The notes under the pieces were generated by a model. That model was not told the DNA's origin. It saw nothing but the letters and a program-made list of their open reading frames with translations, and made no database searches. A stretch of DNA of 64,000 nt, taken from positions 21,802,502-21,866,501 of the forward strand of contig NC_089591.1 in NCBI RefSeq assembly GCF_019320115.1, read 5' to 3'. This DNA is from Miscanthus floridulus. Its lineage: Eukaryota > Streptophyta > Magnoliopsida > Poales > Poaceae. A program made the position numbers and the translations under genes. Positions 1 to 10,468 of this stretch are shown here, piece after piece; within the stretch, counting starts at the first letter, position 1, and the number at the start of each line of letters is the position of its first letter.

Positions 1-294
1 ATCATGAAAAAATGCTACAACTGTAGAGTGAGGGTGTGTGCTGGCTGCCGGTGGGGTCCTCCTCGGATTAAAAAAAATTTGCTATTTTTTTGCTCATTTT
101 TTCGTGATTTCTGGAAATTGATTTGTAGGGGCGGCTCAATATCCAGCCGCCCCTACAAATCGATTTGTAGGGGCGGTCTGGGAACCACCCCTACAAATTA
201 GTGATTTGTAGCCGCCCTTTCATAGGGGCGGCTGGCAAAACCGCCCCTACAAGAGGATTACCAGCCGCCCCTAAAAACCTTTTTCTACGTAGTG
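1..294. mobile_element. CACTA (En/Spm) transposon terminus, partial
   Basis: The segment ends in CTACGTAGTG at 285-294, the reverse complement of a CACTA terminus (CACTACGTAG...). Inside it lie subterminal repeats built on TAGGGGCGGCTGG in both orientations, the usual layout of CACTA ends, where they are taken to bind the element's TNP proteins. The clearest is a hairpin at 121-160 with two 16-bp arms and an 8-nt loop; another covers about 163-200. The next three bases (ATG, 295-297) may be the 3-bp target duplication, but the other end lies off the window so this cannot be confirmed. The short ORF at 4-201 is a shadow of these palindromes. Confidence 0.8.
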
Positions 295-350
295 ATGTAG
301 TCATTTGGTAGGGATAACTTTCATCGTTTGTTCCTATTTTTGTGTTTACA

Positions 351-1740
351 ATGACAAGAGGTGATCAGACTAGAGATAACAGTCCCAAGGATTTCAACTA
401 GTGTGTCAGCCAAGAGCAACTGCAAGCTGCTATAGGGAATGCCCAAAAAAGGATGAATGAGGCCATTAGGAAGGTCATCACTGACGCACTCATTGAACTC
501 AACATTGGCAACAGCATGGAGATATTGGACAAGCGAATTTCCACGCTAACCGACAAGGTTACTAGGTTGGAAACCTTGGTGGTGGTCAACAATGACATCT
601 CTGGCAGCAACACCGATGGTCTCTTGCTAGAAGACATGGCGTATGATGCCAATGGGAACATAGATCGAGCAGCCTTCCAACAAACAAGATTATGATGACA
701 TCTTCACCGCAACACGATAGGTATGGGTGGTGTCCACCACCATCAAGGTAATAATCATCGTGTGCCCAATGATCCTTATGCTAAGATTAAGTTCACAATA
801 CCATCTTTTTTGGGTCATTATGTTGAGGGATATCTTGATTGGGAGATGATGGTAGAACAAAAGTTTAGTGCCCACCTTGTGCCTGAGCATCATAGAGTTC
901 GACAAGCTACTAGTGAGTTTAAGGATTTTGCCATTATTTGGTGGAATGGGCTAGCTGCACAGGATGCTTTACCTGGTACATGGGAACAACTTAAGATAGC
1001 TATGCATGATCATTTTGTTCCACCTTCCTATCATAGAGACTTGCGTAAGAAATTGATGCGTTTAGAACAAGGAGAGAAATCTGTACAGGATTACTATGGT
1101 GAGCTCCAAAAGGGATTGATGCGTTGTAGTGTTGTGGAGGGGAACGAAGATTCCATTTGTCATTTTTATTTGGGTTTGAGGTGAGAGATTCAAGACATTG
1201 TTCATTATAAAGAATTTAACATTGTCAATCAGTTGTTTTAGTTCGCTATGCTTGCAGAAAAGGAATTGCAGGTACATGAACAGCAGAGCAAGAGCAAGGT
1301 CAGCACCACATACATGCCACGCTCGGCTCCATCTTTGGGATGACCAAGCCAACCACTTTTCGGGTGCCTCCACCAGCGAGCAAGCGACCAACAGCCTCTA
1401 GAGTTACCGCTACACCTAAGGCACCTCCCGCGCGACCTTCAGATTTAGGTAAAAATTCTTTCCAAGTGCCTATCTAGAGTGCCTCATCCGTTGCATTGAC
1501 TAGACACACTTCAGGCATTCAATGCCACCGCTACCATTGAATTAGCCATGTGTAGAAGGACTACCCAAGTCAGTGGGTATACATTGCTATAGAAGATGGT
1601 TACATCAGCACATCTGACATTGAAGATGAAGAAGACGAAGATACAGATGAGGAGGGTGGCAAAGTCCTTGGTGACGAGGCCACGGTGGCCTATAGGAGCA
1701 TCATTGTACAGCGGGTGCTCAACTGACAAGTACAACAACC
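351..1740 (+). pseudogene. CRM-type gag, decayed
   Basis: Gag forms the nucleocapsid of the retrotransposon particle. The likely start is the ATG at 351 (MTRGDQTRDN), broken almost at once by TAG at 399-401. The best preserved block is 723-1184, with DWEMMVEQKF, a WWNGLAAQD segment and YYGELQKGL, typical of CRM gag. After it come TGA in a GLR/EIQD context and TAG after NQLF. The expected CCHC zinc knuckle near 1520-1550 is damaged: CHRYH is followed by stops. An acidic stretch (DIEDEEDEDTDEE) then leads to the protease region. At least one frameshift separates 453-695 from 723-1184. No intact protein can be made. Confidence 0.8.
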
Positions 1741-1779
1741 TGAGAAGCTACAACACCATAACTTGTTCTAGATTTTCTT

Positions 1780-2373
1780 CGTCATCAGCAACCGTCGAGC
1801 ACGTGTCAATATTGATGGAGGTAGCTGCAATAATTTGTGAGTTCTAATTTGGTCAAGAAGCTTGGCTTGACCACACGCCCGCACCCATGTCCATACCATA
1901 TTCAGTGTCTAAATGATTCTAGAAAAGCAAAGGTAACACAAACTTGTAGAGTTTCACTTTCCATTGTTTCTTATGCTGATTCTGTTGATTGTGATGTGGT
2001 ACCTATGCAAGCCTGTTCACTCTTATTAGGTCATCCTTGGGAACATGACAATGATGCTACACACCATGGTAGAAGTAATAAATATATTTTTGTGCATAAA
2101 AGAAAGAAAATTACTTTGGTACCTTTGACCCCTGCTCAAATTGTACAAGCTGATAGAGAACACGCTTCGAGTTTAAATGATGTTCAATCTAAAAATCAGC
2201 AAGTTGTTAATTCTATTCTCCTACCTAAAAAGGATAAGTCTACATCTATTAGTAAGGCTAAGGGGATTAAATTGAAGGGTGGTGTATGCTTGAAACAAAA
2301 TGTGACTTTGCTAAAATTTCTGATGATGATATTTGCTATGCTTTGGTATGCAAATGAGGTATTTTTCGCTTGA
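1780..2373 (+). pseudogene. CRM-type aspartic protease region
   Basis: This segment lies between gag and RT. IDGGSCNNL near 1811-1835 is the CRM version of the retropepsin active site (DGG rather than DTG or DSG), but it is followed directly by a stop and frame change (TGA in AATTTGTGAGTT). The open stretch 1837-2373 continues with VVPMQACSLLLGHPWEHD, the C-terminal core of the family protease. The tail is lysine-rich and linker-like. The enzyme would cleave the gag-pol polyprotein; here the active-site part and the core are in different frames, so it is non-functional. Confidence 0.72.
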
Positions 2374-3277
2374 TGATTTTGTTAGCTCGGTGCCTCCTAC
2401 TATCACTAACCTTTTTTCAGGAGTATGAGGAAAATTTTCTAGCTGAGATACCCCTGGGGCTGCCACCTATGAGAGGGATAGAGCATCAAATCGATTTGAT
2501 TCTGGGAGCAACCTTGCCCAATCGTGCTGCCTATCGAACCAATCCTGAGGAGACTAAGGAAATTGAGCGACAAGTCTAAGACGTTTTGGACCACGAGTTT
2601 GTACGTGAAATCCTTAGTCCTTGTGCTGTTCCTATACTATTGGTTCCTAAAAAAGATGGAACTTGGCGTATGTGTGTTGATTGTAGAGCCATCAATAATA
2701 TTACTATTTGGTATCGTCATCCTATTCTTAGGCTAGATGACATGCTTGATGAGTTGTGTGGTTCTATAATTTTCACCAAGATTGATTTGCAAAGTGGCTA
2801 CCACCAAATTAGAATGAAACTTGGAGATGAATGGAAAACCACAGTTTAAAACCAAATTTGGGTTGTATGAGTGGTTAGTAATGCCTTTTGGTTTGATAAA
2901 CGCACCTAGCACTTTCATGCGCTTAATGAATGAGGTTTTAAGAGCTTTTATTGGTCATTTTGTGGTAGTTTACTTTGATGATATATTGATTTACAGCAAG
3001 TCTTTTGTTGAACATATGGATCACTTACGTGCTATTTTTAATGCTTTACGTGATGCACGTTTATTTGGTAACCTTGAGAAGTGCATCTTTTGCACAGATC
3101 GAGTTTCTTTTCTTGGTTATGTTGTAACTCCATAGGGAATTGAGGTGGACGAGATGAAAATTGAAGCCATAAAGAGCTGGCCGGTTCTCCAAACCATCAC
3201 ACAAGTGAGGAGTTTTCTTGGTCTTGTAGGATTCTACCACCGCTTTCGTCAAAGATTTCAGCACCATTACTGCCCCG
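2374..3277 (+). pseudogene. CRM-type reverse transcriptase, frameshifted
   Basis: Reverse transcriptase copies element RNA into cDNA. In order along the sequence are GIEHQIDLI (2480s), [19 protein letters not shown] (from about 2617), [13 protein letters not shown] (about 2785-2823), [15 protein letters not shown], and the catalytic YFDD at 2971-2982. The reading frame changes near 2825-2849, between GDEWKTTV and [13 protein letters not shown] at 3133-3135 cuts the protein just after GYVVTP. The following connection segment (GIEVDEMKIEAIKSWP) is readable but also shifts frame before 3278. The fold is recognisable with high confidence; the gene is dead. Confidence 0.85.
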
Positions 3278-5027
3278 TTGCATGAGTTGATGAAGAAAGG
3301 GGTGGTGTTTCATTGGGGAAAGGTACATGAGGAGTCCTTTGACACTTTGAACGACAAGCTCACACACGCACCACTGCTGCAACTTCCAAACTTTGGTAAG
3401 ACTTTTGAGCTAGAATGTGATGCTAGTGGAGTTGGTATTGGGGGTGTTTTGATGCAAGATGGTAAACCCATTGCTTACTTTAGTGAAAAAATGCATGGCC
3501 TTGTTCTGAATTTTTCCACATATGATAAGGAATTGTATGCTCTTGTCTATTCTTTAGAGACATGGTGTCATTATTTGTGGCCTAAAGAATTTGTTATTCA
3601 TTCTGATCATGAATCGCTTAAGTATCTTTGCTCTCAACATAATCTGAATCGTAGGCATGCTAATTGGGTTGAATTTATTGAATCTTTTCCTTATATTATC
3701 AAACACAAGAAAGGGAAGGATAATGTGATTGCCGATGCTTTATCTAGACGATATACCTTGCTGTCCCAACTTGATTGTGGGATTTTTGGGCTTGAATCAA
3801 TAAAAGAACAATATGCGCTTGATCTTGATTTTAAGGACATGTTGCTGAATTGTAGAGAGGGACGTACATGGAAGAAGTTTATGATCAATGATGGGTTTTT
3901 GTTTAGAGCTAACCGCCTATGCATTCCAGTTAGCTCCGTTCGCCTTTTGTTGTTGCAGGAGGCATATGGAGGCGGATTCATGGGACATTTTGGTGCCAAG
4001 AAGATGGAGGAGGTGTTGTCCACACTTTTCTTTTGGCCAAGGATGAGGCGAGATGTAGAACGGTACATGGCTCAGTGCACCACATGTCAAAAAGCTAAGT
4101 CGTGGTTGAACCTTCATGGTTTGTATATGCCTCTTCCTGTTCCTTCTACTCCTTGGGCTAATATATGTATGGATTTTGTGTTGTGTTTGCCAAGGACTAA
4201 GAGGGGGAGGGATAGTATTTTTGTGGTGGTTGATCATTTTTCTAAGATGGCACATTTTATTCCTTGTCATAAGAGCTGACGATGTTGTTCATATTGCTGA
4301 CCTTTTCTTTCAAGAAATCATTCGCTTGCATGGTATGCCTTCTACTATTGTTTCAAATCGCGATGCAAAATTCTTGAGTCATTTTTGGCGCACTTTGTGG
4401 AATAAATTGGGGACCAAGCTGCTATTTTCTACAACATGTGATCCCCAAACTGATGGGCAAACTGAGGTAGTGAATCAAACATTGTCCACCATGTTGAGAG
4501 CAATTTTGAAGCGCAATTTGAAGATGTGGGAAGAGTGTTTGCCACATGTGGAGTTTGCATATAACAGGGCAGAACATTCCACCACCAAGGTAAGTCCTTT
4601 TTAGGTAGTGTATGGTTTTAACCCCTGAGCTCCTATTGATCTTTTGCCTTTACCTACCACTGAGAGAACTCATAGTGATGCTAGAGAGCGTGCTGATTTC
4701 ATTCGTAAGTTGTATGAAACAACTAAAGCAAATATTGAAAGAATGAATGAAAAGTATAGAATTGCTGGTAATAAAGGTAGAAAAGAAATTAAACTTGAAC
4801 CGGGTGATTTGGTTTGGTTACATTTGAGAAAAGATAGATTTCCTAAGCTGCGTAAGTCTAAATTAATGCCAAGAGCAGCTGGTCCTTATAAGATAATTGA
4901 GAAAATAAATGATAATGCCTACAAACTTGAGTTGCCACCCGAGTTTGGGGTTAGTCCCACCTTTAACATTGTAGATTTGAAACCTTATATGGGAGAAGAA
5001 GATGAGCTTGAGTTAAGGACAACTTAG
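3278..5027 (+). pseudogene. CRM-type RNase H and integrase
   Basis: 3278-4279 is an open block of 333 codons. RNase H comes first, with [16 protein letters not shown] and [10 protein letters not shown], then the integrase HHCC zinc finger (HFGAKK...CTTCQKAK, about 3990-4095) and the start of the catalytic core ([16 protein letters not shown]). A frameshift near 4275 moves the rest of the core ([12 protein letters not shown], then [11 protein letters not shown]) to another frame up to 4604. TAG at 4602-4604 and TGA at 4626-4628 follow, and 4644-5027 holds the GPY/F-like C-terminal domain (GDLVWLHLRKDRFP, AGPYKIIEKIND), ending in TAG at 5025-5027. This would have been the DNA-inserting enzyme of the element. 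Confidence 0.85.
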
Positions 5028-5045
5028 TTTCAAGAGGGGGAGGAT

Positions 5046-5953
5046 GATGAGGCATCACTCCTTTGGATGTGCCTGCTGATCCTCCAACCGTTATGCAAGG
5101 TCCAATGACCCGAGCTCGAATGCGCCAACTCAATTTAGAGGTGAGCTTATTCTTAAGCGATCCTTTTCATACTTTTGGGAATAGACTACTACCTAATGAT
5201 GTTATCTTGCTTAGGAACATTGAAGAGGGTCATGAGGGACTTAGAGGAAGAGGTGGAGGCGATGATGACTAGCAAGGACGTCCAACAGAAACCGGAGGCC
5301 TGGTCCAACATGATTTTGAGTCTGCCTCGGCCTCTAGGACCAGTCTGCCTTAAACTGGTCACCTAGGACGCATCTAGGCTCTGTTTTTGATGATCCACAT
5401 ATGATTGGAAAGCTAATTTTATAAGGAAGCCAATGCAAATGGTCTCACGTCAAAAGCCCTTCAGAATCCACAGGAATTGTCAAAACAAGTCAGCGTCTAG
5501 AATCTATCTAGGTGTAGCATCACTGTATTTGGTCCAATGGGCCATGTATCATCTTTGAGCGCGTTAGGGGGCGTGTCTAGGGTAAGTGATGACCCTAAGA
5601 AATTTATAATCATACACAACCGCCATCATTAGGTTTTTAGTTTTGCTTAGATTAATCTATCAAGAACAGTTTTGACGTTCATCGGTTTGTGAGACCCCAA
5701 CATCGTGAGATTAATCATTCATCCGCAATTTGGTTGTTTTCTTTCTCATTCTTGCTTGTGTTCTTCATTGTGTAGGTAGGTGTTAGCCTTCTTGGCGAGG
5801 TCAACTAGATCCATGTCTTGGTTGATAACTAGAGGAGTTCTGGTGCTAAGATTGTAGGGTTTGATCTTTAGATCTGAAGCCGGATCGGTGTGTCATTCTC
5901 CGCCACAATAATAGTTACCTCTACCTGATGGAAGATCGGGATCCTCATACCCA
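5046..5953 (+). repeat. CRM-type 3' LTR
   Basis: A purine tract (CAAGAGGGGGAGGA, 5031-5044) immediately precedes TGATGAGGCATC, taken as the LTR start. A GPMTRARMRQLN box lies at about 5098-5133, inside the LTR, as in cereal CRM elements whose polyprotein runs into the LTR. The right end is placed at CCCA (5953), because the next bases match the middle of the neighbouring Tekay-like LTR (compare TTGACATAGAAAACATTGA near 12173). The end could be off by several bases, since the matching 5' LTR is not in the window. Confidence 0.6.
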
Positions 5954-7354
5954 TTACTTGACATGGGAAACATTGATACTAATGCATAGATTATGTCATT
6001 ACGAATCTAACGCAACTTGAACAGGGCAAATCGGAGTTAAAACGGAGAAGATATGGCCTAATGAAGATAGTGGCAATTATGTAAACAGATGGAACTTGAT
6101 TTTCCAAATTTAAATAAATAAAATCAGATTTTGAAATAGACCAGGGACTGTGGGTACTAATTCAACAAAAGGAAGGGGCTCTCTAGCAAAACTATAGGGA
6201 CAACGGGTTCTATATTAAAAATCTAAGGGGGTTTTTTCGCAAAAAGGCAAGGCAAAGGGGTACCATGCATTCTTGACTATCGGATTGAATTTGGGCGGCC
6301 GAGATTAGAAGAGGGGAGGGGAACATGTGGCTGGCCAGCCAGAATAGGGCCGAGCGCAGTGGTGCCATGGTCGAGATTGCGCAAGCTCACCGGTGATCTT
6401 GAAGAAGGGCCTATGGGTCACGGGAAAACCAGCCAAGGACACCGGGAGATAGAGGAGGGAATGATGATCTCGGCTCGGTGGCTTACCATGGTGTGGAGCG
6501 ATGAAGGGTGGTGTGGTGCATGGCGAAGCAGGTGGCTCATTGGTGGCTCATTGGTGGCTAGGGTTTTACGGTGACTCGGTGATTCGACGAGGCTACAGCT
6601 ACACTGATGGTTATGCGGGGTAGCGGCCCGGTGCGAGCGGCTGCTATTTATGGCTCGGGGCATCTTGGCACACACAGCAAGGCGGACAAGGTGGGCATAG
6701 CGTGGACTCCTCAGTGGCAGTAGTGTGTCCAGGTGAGTCATGAGGTAGGAGAAGGCTGACAAGTGAGCCTAGGATGTCAGCGGCTCAAGGCATGGGGCCA
6801 GGCAGACAGAGATACCGAGCGCGGAGAGAGGGGTGGTGATGTGGCCTGCGCGGCTACTGGGCTATGAGGAAATGAGGGAGAGGAGCAGGCCTTCAGGGCT
6901 AGATTGTGGTACAAATGATTTTTTTCCATTTTTCAAACCTTTCCTATTTTCATTTTTCAATCCAAATTCAAATATGATCCAAATCAAATTCAAATATAGT
7001 TTCAAATATACTTTTCAAGATGAGAACTTTTGGGAGGTTTCTAAAACTAAACTTTTTCAAACTCTTGAAAACTCTTTTATTTTCCAATTCTCTTTTTCTT
7101 TTCTTTTCTTTTATTTCAGAGCCCTTTTCAAACTTATTTTCAAAAGCGATTTGAATTCATTTTGAATTTTGGATTCAATCACTCATTGCAATAAATCAAA
7201 TGCACCAGCATGTATGCACATCCATGTTGCTACTCCTTACAATGAATTTTAATATAATGAAAAATATTATTTTTCCTATATTTCATGTGCACAAAAATTC
7301 ATAAATAAATCATTTTAATCCTATTTTTAAAAGTATAAATTTTAGGGTGTTATA
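5954..7354 (-). repeat. Truncated 3' LTR of the minus-strand Tekay-like element
   Basis: This stretch is closely similar to 12173-13116 joined to 16154-16574, that is, to the U3-side half of the right LTR with its solo-LTR insertion removed. It ends in AGGGTGTTATA at 7354; on the minus strand this gives TATAACACCC, where an intact LTR starts TGTAACACCC, so the terminal TG has changed to TA. The rest of this LTR is missing to the left, where the CRM element begins. Reading frames at 6359-6762 and 6833-7165 have no recognisable product. Confidence 0.75.
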
Positions 7355-7402
7355 ATTCTACCCCCCCTTAAGATGAATCTCGTCCTCGAGATTCATGGAG
7401 AT
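7355..7402 (-). other. Polypurine tract and conserved 3' leader of Tekay-like element
   Basis: On the minus strand the sequence reads CTTAAGGGGGGGTAGAAT just before the LTR. It is preceded by a short inverted repeat with GAATCTCGAGGACGAGATTC, which can form a small hairpin. The same arrangement occurs at 33117-33153 in the plus-strand Tekay-like element. The purine run is the expected primer for plus-strand DNA synthesis. Confidence 0.7.
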
Positions 7403-7963
7403 GGTGACAAAAGAGATACGGGTATTTTGCCTTTGGATCTTCTTCAGATCCTTGAGTAACTCCACCTGCCTGGTAAACCTTCTGCTTTACTTTGCATACC
7501 CTAATAATCCTACTCAAGCAACTTGCTCAACTAATTCCAAGATTTTAACAGGCACCTTGAACAACTCTTAGGTATCTCCAATCACTAGGCCACCTTTCCT
7601 TTTTAGTCCATCCTCATTAGACCTCTTTCTTCATGTGTTCACCTTCCAATGAAGCCTTCTTACTTTCTTGATCCAAAGTAGGTTCTATAACCAACTTTAA
7701 AACATTAATGGCTTTATATGCTCATATCAAATTGCTCAACTCTCAAACACAATCCTAAGTCCATGTAGAACCAAGTATAGATGTCTCATATCTCCTTCCC
7801 AAGGTGTTTGTTCCTCTACATTGCCATCTAAAAACTCACAGTCCACTTTACTATCTTCACAGGACACACCTTCTAATAGGTCATTCTCGTATTCCTCAAG
7901 TGCAGGTTGAATACCCTCATACTCAATTCTTTCTCCTAACGGCGTTATGAGAAGCGCTGCACA

Positions 7964-8359
7964 TTAGGCATACTTAATCACTCCTTTACAAGTAGATAAC
8001 CATCCCTTTCCAAGGATAACATCAATGTCCATTAACTCCAAAATTATAAGGTTTGCCACGAAGTTCTCCCCTTTTATGTTAAGACTAACTTTTGGGCATA
8101 TGTGGTTTGCCTTCTTTTCTCCTCCTAGATAGTTAACTATTAGGGGTTTCCTCATCGAAAGCATAGTTATCTTATGTTCTTCCACATATTCCCTAGAGAT
8201 GAGTGAATGTGATGCATGGGGGTCAAACAACACCATAGTAGTGTCTGAGCTTACTTCAATCAAACCATAAATGACCTCCTTAGCTCCATGAGTGGTAATT
8301 AGATCCACATTGTTCAAACTGCCTTGAATGTAGTTTTGCTTTAACTTATTGCCTTGCAC
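7964..8359 (-). pseudogene. Retropepsin-like protease fragment (Tekay-like)
   Basis: The open block of 131 codons contains VLFDPHASHSLIS, which corresponds to the retropepsin active-site region. The catalytic DSG/DTG triad reads DPH here, so the active site is lost. Downstream, KPLIVNYLGGEKKA and MDIDVILGKGWL match the later part of the family protease (LILGMDWL-type). It follows gag on the minus strand and lies upstream of a deletion that removed RT. The block ends in a stop at 7964. Compare the protease of the plus-strand relative at 29760-30110, which retains DSG. Confidence 0.72.
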
Positions 8360-8389
8360 CTCCTCCTTATGGACATTCTATTCTATCTC

Positions 8390-9395
8390 CTGCTGCTATT
8401 GATTCTAGCTTTCATTACTCTTAGCAAACTTCTCAAGACAATCATTCTTATAGGGTTCAATGTCACCACAATCATAACCTTCCTTACTAGTAGAAGTATT
8501 TGTCGTTATCATGGTGATAGTCAGAGATGATAGACATGGCTCTTGTGAGCTAAAAGCTACACTTCATCATTAGGTTGATGATACTAATCTTGATCATTAC
8601 TTCCAAGCAGATTCATAGGGTGTGACTGATATTCTGGTTGTGTAACGAAATGGAGACGAGTATTTCTTAACTAGTGTTGAAGGTCACGCTATCTCTTCTC
8701 TTCCATCTCTCGACGCTTGTTCTCAATTACAATTGCTCTATCCACCAATGTTTTGAAATCAGGATACACAATAGTTATCAACTGTAATTGAACTCCATCA
8801 TTTAGTCCTTTCAAAAAGCATTTCTGTTTCTTAGCATCATTATCCACTTCTTCTAGAGCATAGCACGACAACTGAGTTAACATGTCACGATACTCACACA
8901 TAGTCATAGATCCTTGCTAGAGAGCCCAGAACTCATCTAGCTTGAGTTCTACCATACCTATGGGAATGTGGTATCACCTAAATCTCTCACTAAACTCCTT
9001 CGAGGTGATTTGTCCAACATTGTTGGTACGTCCATACTAGTAAGACTCCCACCAGTCTTGTGCTACGCCCTAGAGTTGGCTAGACGCAAAAACACCTTCT
9101 CATGGTGATCTCACCGAGCTATGTCTAATTGTCGCTCCACAGCTCGAAGCCAGTCACTTCTAGTGGTTCGCTTGGCTGAGATAATGTCGGTGGGCGTCCC
9201 TTCATAAATTCACCACTGCTTGTCAATAGGTGGCGCTTGATGCGGGTTGTTCAACGCACTTTGAGCAATAGGCTATAATAAATGAGTCTATGCCATCAAA
9301 GCTTTCTCTATAGATGTAGAATTTGATGGCGATGGATTAGAATTGGTAGGATTCCTTCCAGCACCTTGTGAAGCACTTCTTCTGGTAGCAACCAT
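8390..9395 (-). pseudogene. Tekay-like gag, decayed
   Basis: The likely start is the ATG at 9393-9395 on the minus strand (MVATRRSASQGAG). The preserved core at 8689-8907 reads MTMCEYRDMLTQLSCYA, then KKQKCFLKGLNDGVQLQL and a basic RAIVIENKRREMEEKR, the typical retrotransposon-gag domain that also appears in the plus-strand element at 29150-29370. Between these blocks there are several stops and frame changes. A zinc knuckle, expected near 8400-8470, is not clearly readable. Gag would package the RNA. Confidence 0.7.
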
Positions 9396-10454
9396 CACAG
9401 AGATAATCGATGCCTCCAAATGAATAACTAGAACGTATGAAACTTCATCTTGCAAATCCTTCAACTTTGCTACCCCTCTTAAGAAAAGATCAACTAGAGG
9501 ACACAAAAGGGCAGATTGCACCTCCCTCCATATGAGCTAGCTAGTATCAAGATGTTCTGACATCCCAATGATACTCTTGTGTATGGGGAAGAACAAGAAA
9601 TCTAAAATTCCTCATGGGATGAAAAACAGCAGTGTAGTAAAACAGCCGTAACTCTCATTCTATTAATCAAATGAAGTTGTAGCTTATACCATTGGAAATC
9701 TTATCAAATTCTCCACAACTTCCTTATAGATCACTTTTCCAAATTCTGCAGTTCAGGTAGTCGAAAATGGTGCACAACAGAAACTGCTCTAGGTTTTAGA
9801 TAGCACAGGTGCATCATCTTGTGATTTTCATAACTTCATAAGAAACATAGCGATCAGGGTGATTCTTGTGGTCAGCGAAATATATTGAAGTCTACTATTT
9901 TACATAATTTCTCTATGATTTTTGGTTGTCCAAAACAAAGATATAAGCCAATAAAGACATGTTGCTCCAAAAGACAGTATAGGGAAATCAAAAGAAAACC
10001 ATAACACAACTATTTATTTCATTAATCCTTATACTTTAGGATTATAAACTAAATGAAATTATGGGAACACCCAACAAGATCATTGCAGCCATTACAAAGA
10101 TTCAAAACAAGCATAAGCATAATGACAATTCAACAAAGCACTAAAGGTGCATAATTCAATCATTGACTCAACTTGTGATACTATCGTCCTCATTGTACTA
10201 GGGGTAACAATCCTAAGACTCATCTTTAGATTACGCAAGAAGGTGATGAGGGATAGTTCTAAAAGCATGTCAAATCAAGGAGTGAAGATGACAACAAAGA
10301 CTTTAAAATAAGCACCAAGGTAGAGATGAATAACAAGGGTAGAGATATAGTAGAGAAGAAAATATCAAGGTTCACAGAGCAAGGGTTTTTGTAGCAACTT
10401 CTAAACCTTAGAACGACTAGTTTCTACTAGGCTTACGTCCTACAGTCAGCATCA
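9396..10454 (-). other. Leader of the minus-strand Tekay-like element, no gene seen
   Basis: About 1.06 kb separate the primer-binding site from the gag start. On the minus strand it is T-rich and holds no credible long ORF; the short frame at 9396-9521 is only the upstream extension of the gag frame. Its length and composition resemble the spacer before gag in the plus-strand relative (27957-28644). I see no remnant of the extra upstream ORF found in that relative. Confidence 0.5.
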
Positions 10455-10465
10455 CTCTAATACCA
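10455..10465 (-). other. Primer-binding site (initiator-Met tRNA type)
   Basis: The minus strand reads TGGTATTAGAG just downstream of the LTR end at 10469. This matches the common plant TGGTATCAGAG site with one C-to-T change. It fixes the orientation of the element and the LTR boundary. Confidence 0.75.
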
Positions 10466-10468
10466 CTT

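Larger units (their letters stand above)
295..5953 (+). mobile_element. CRM-clade centromeric-type Ty3/gypsy retrotransposon, 5' truncated
   Basis: Gag, protease, RT, RNase H and integrase follow in Ty3/gypsy order on the plus strand, and the protein motifs are those of the CRM/CRR/cereba family of cereals. Typical are the gag core DWEMMVEQKF, the protease-region IDGGSCNNL, and a C-terminal GPMTRARMRQLN box reaching into the LTR. Neither 5' LTR nor primer-binding site is seen: the CACTA end at 294 abuts the leader, so the rest is off the left edge or lost. The element seems to sit inside the left LTR of the Tekay-like element that follows, because sequence after 5953 resumes in the middle of that LTR. 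Several frameshifts and many stops make it dead. Confidence 0.82.
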
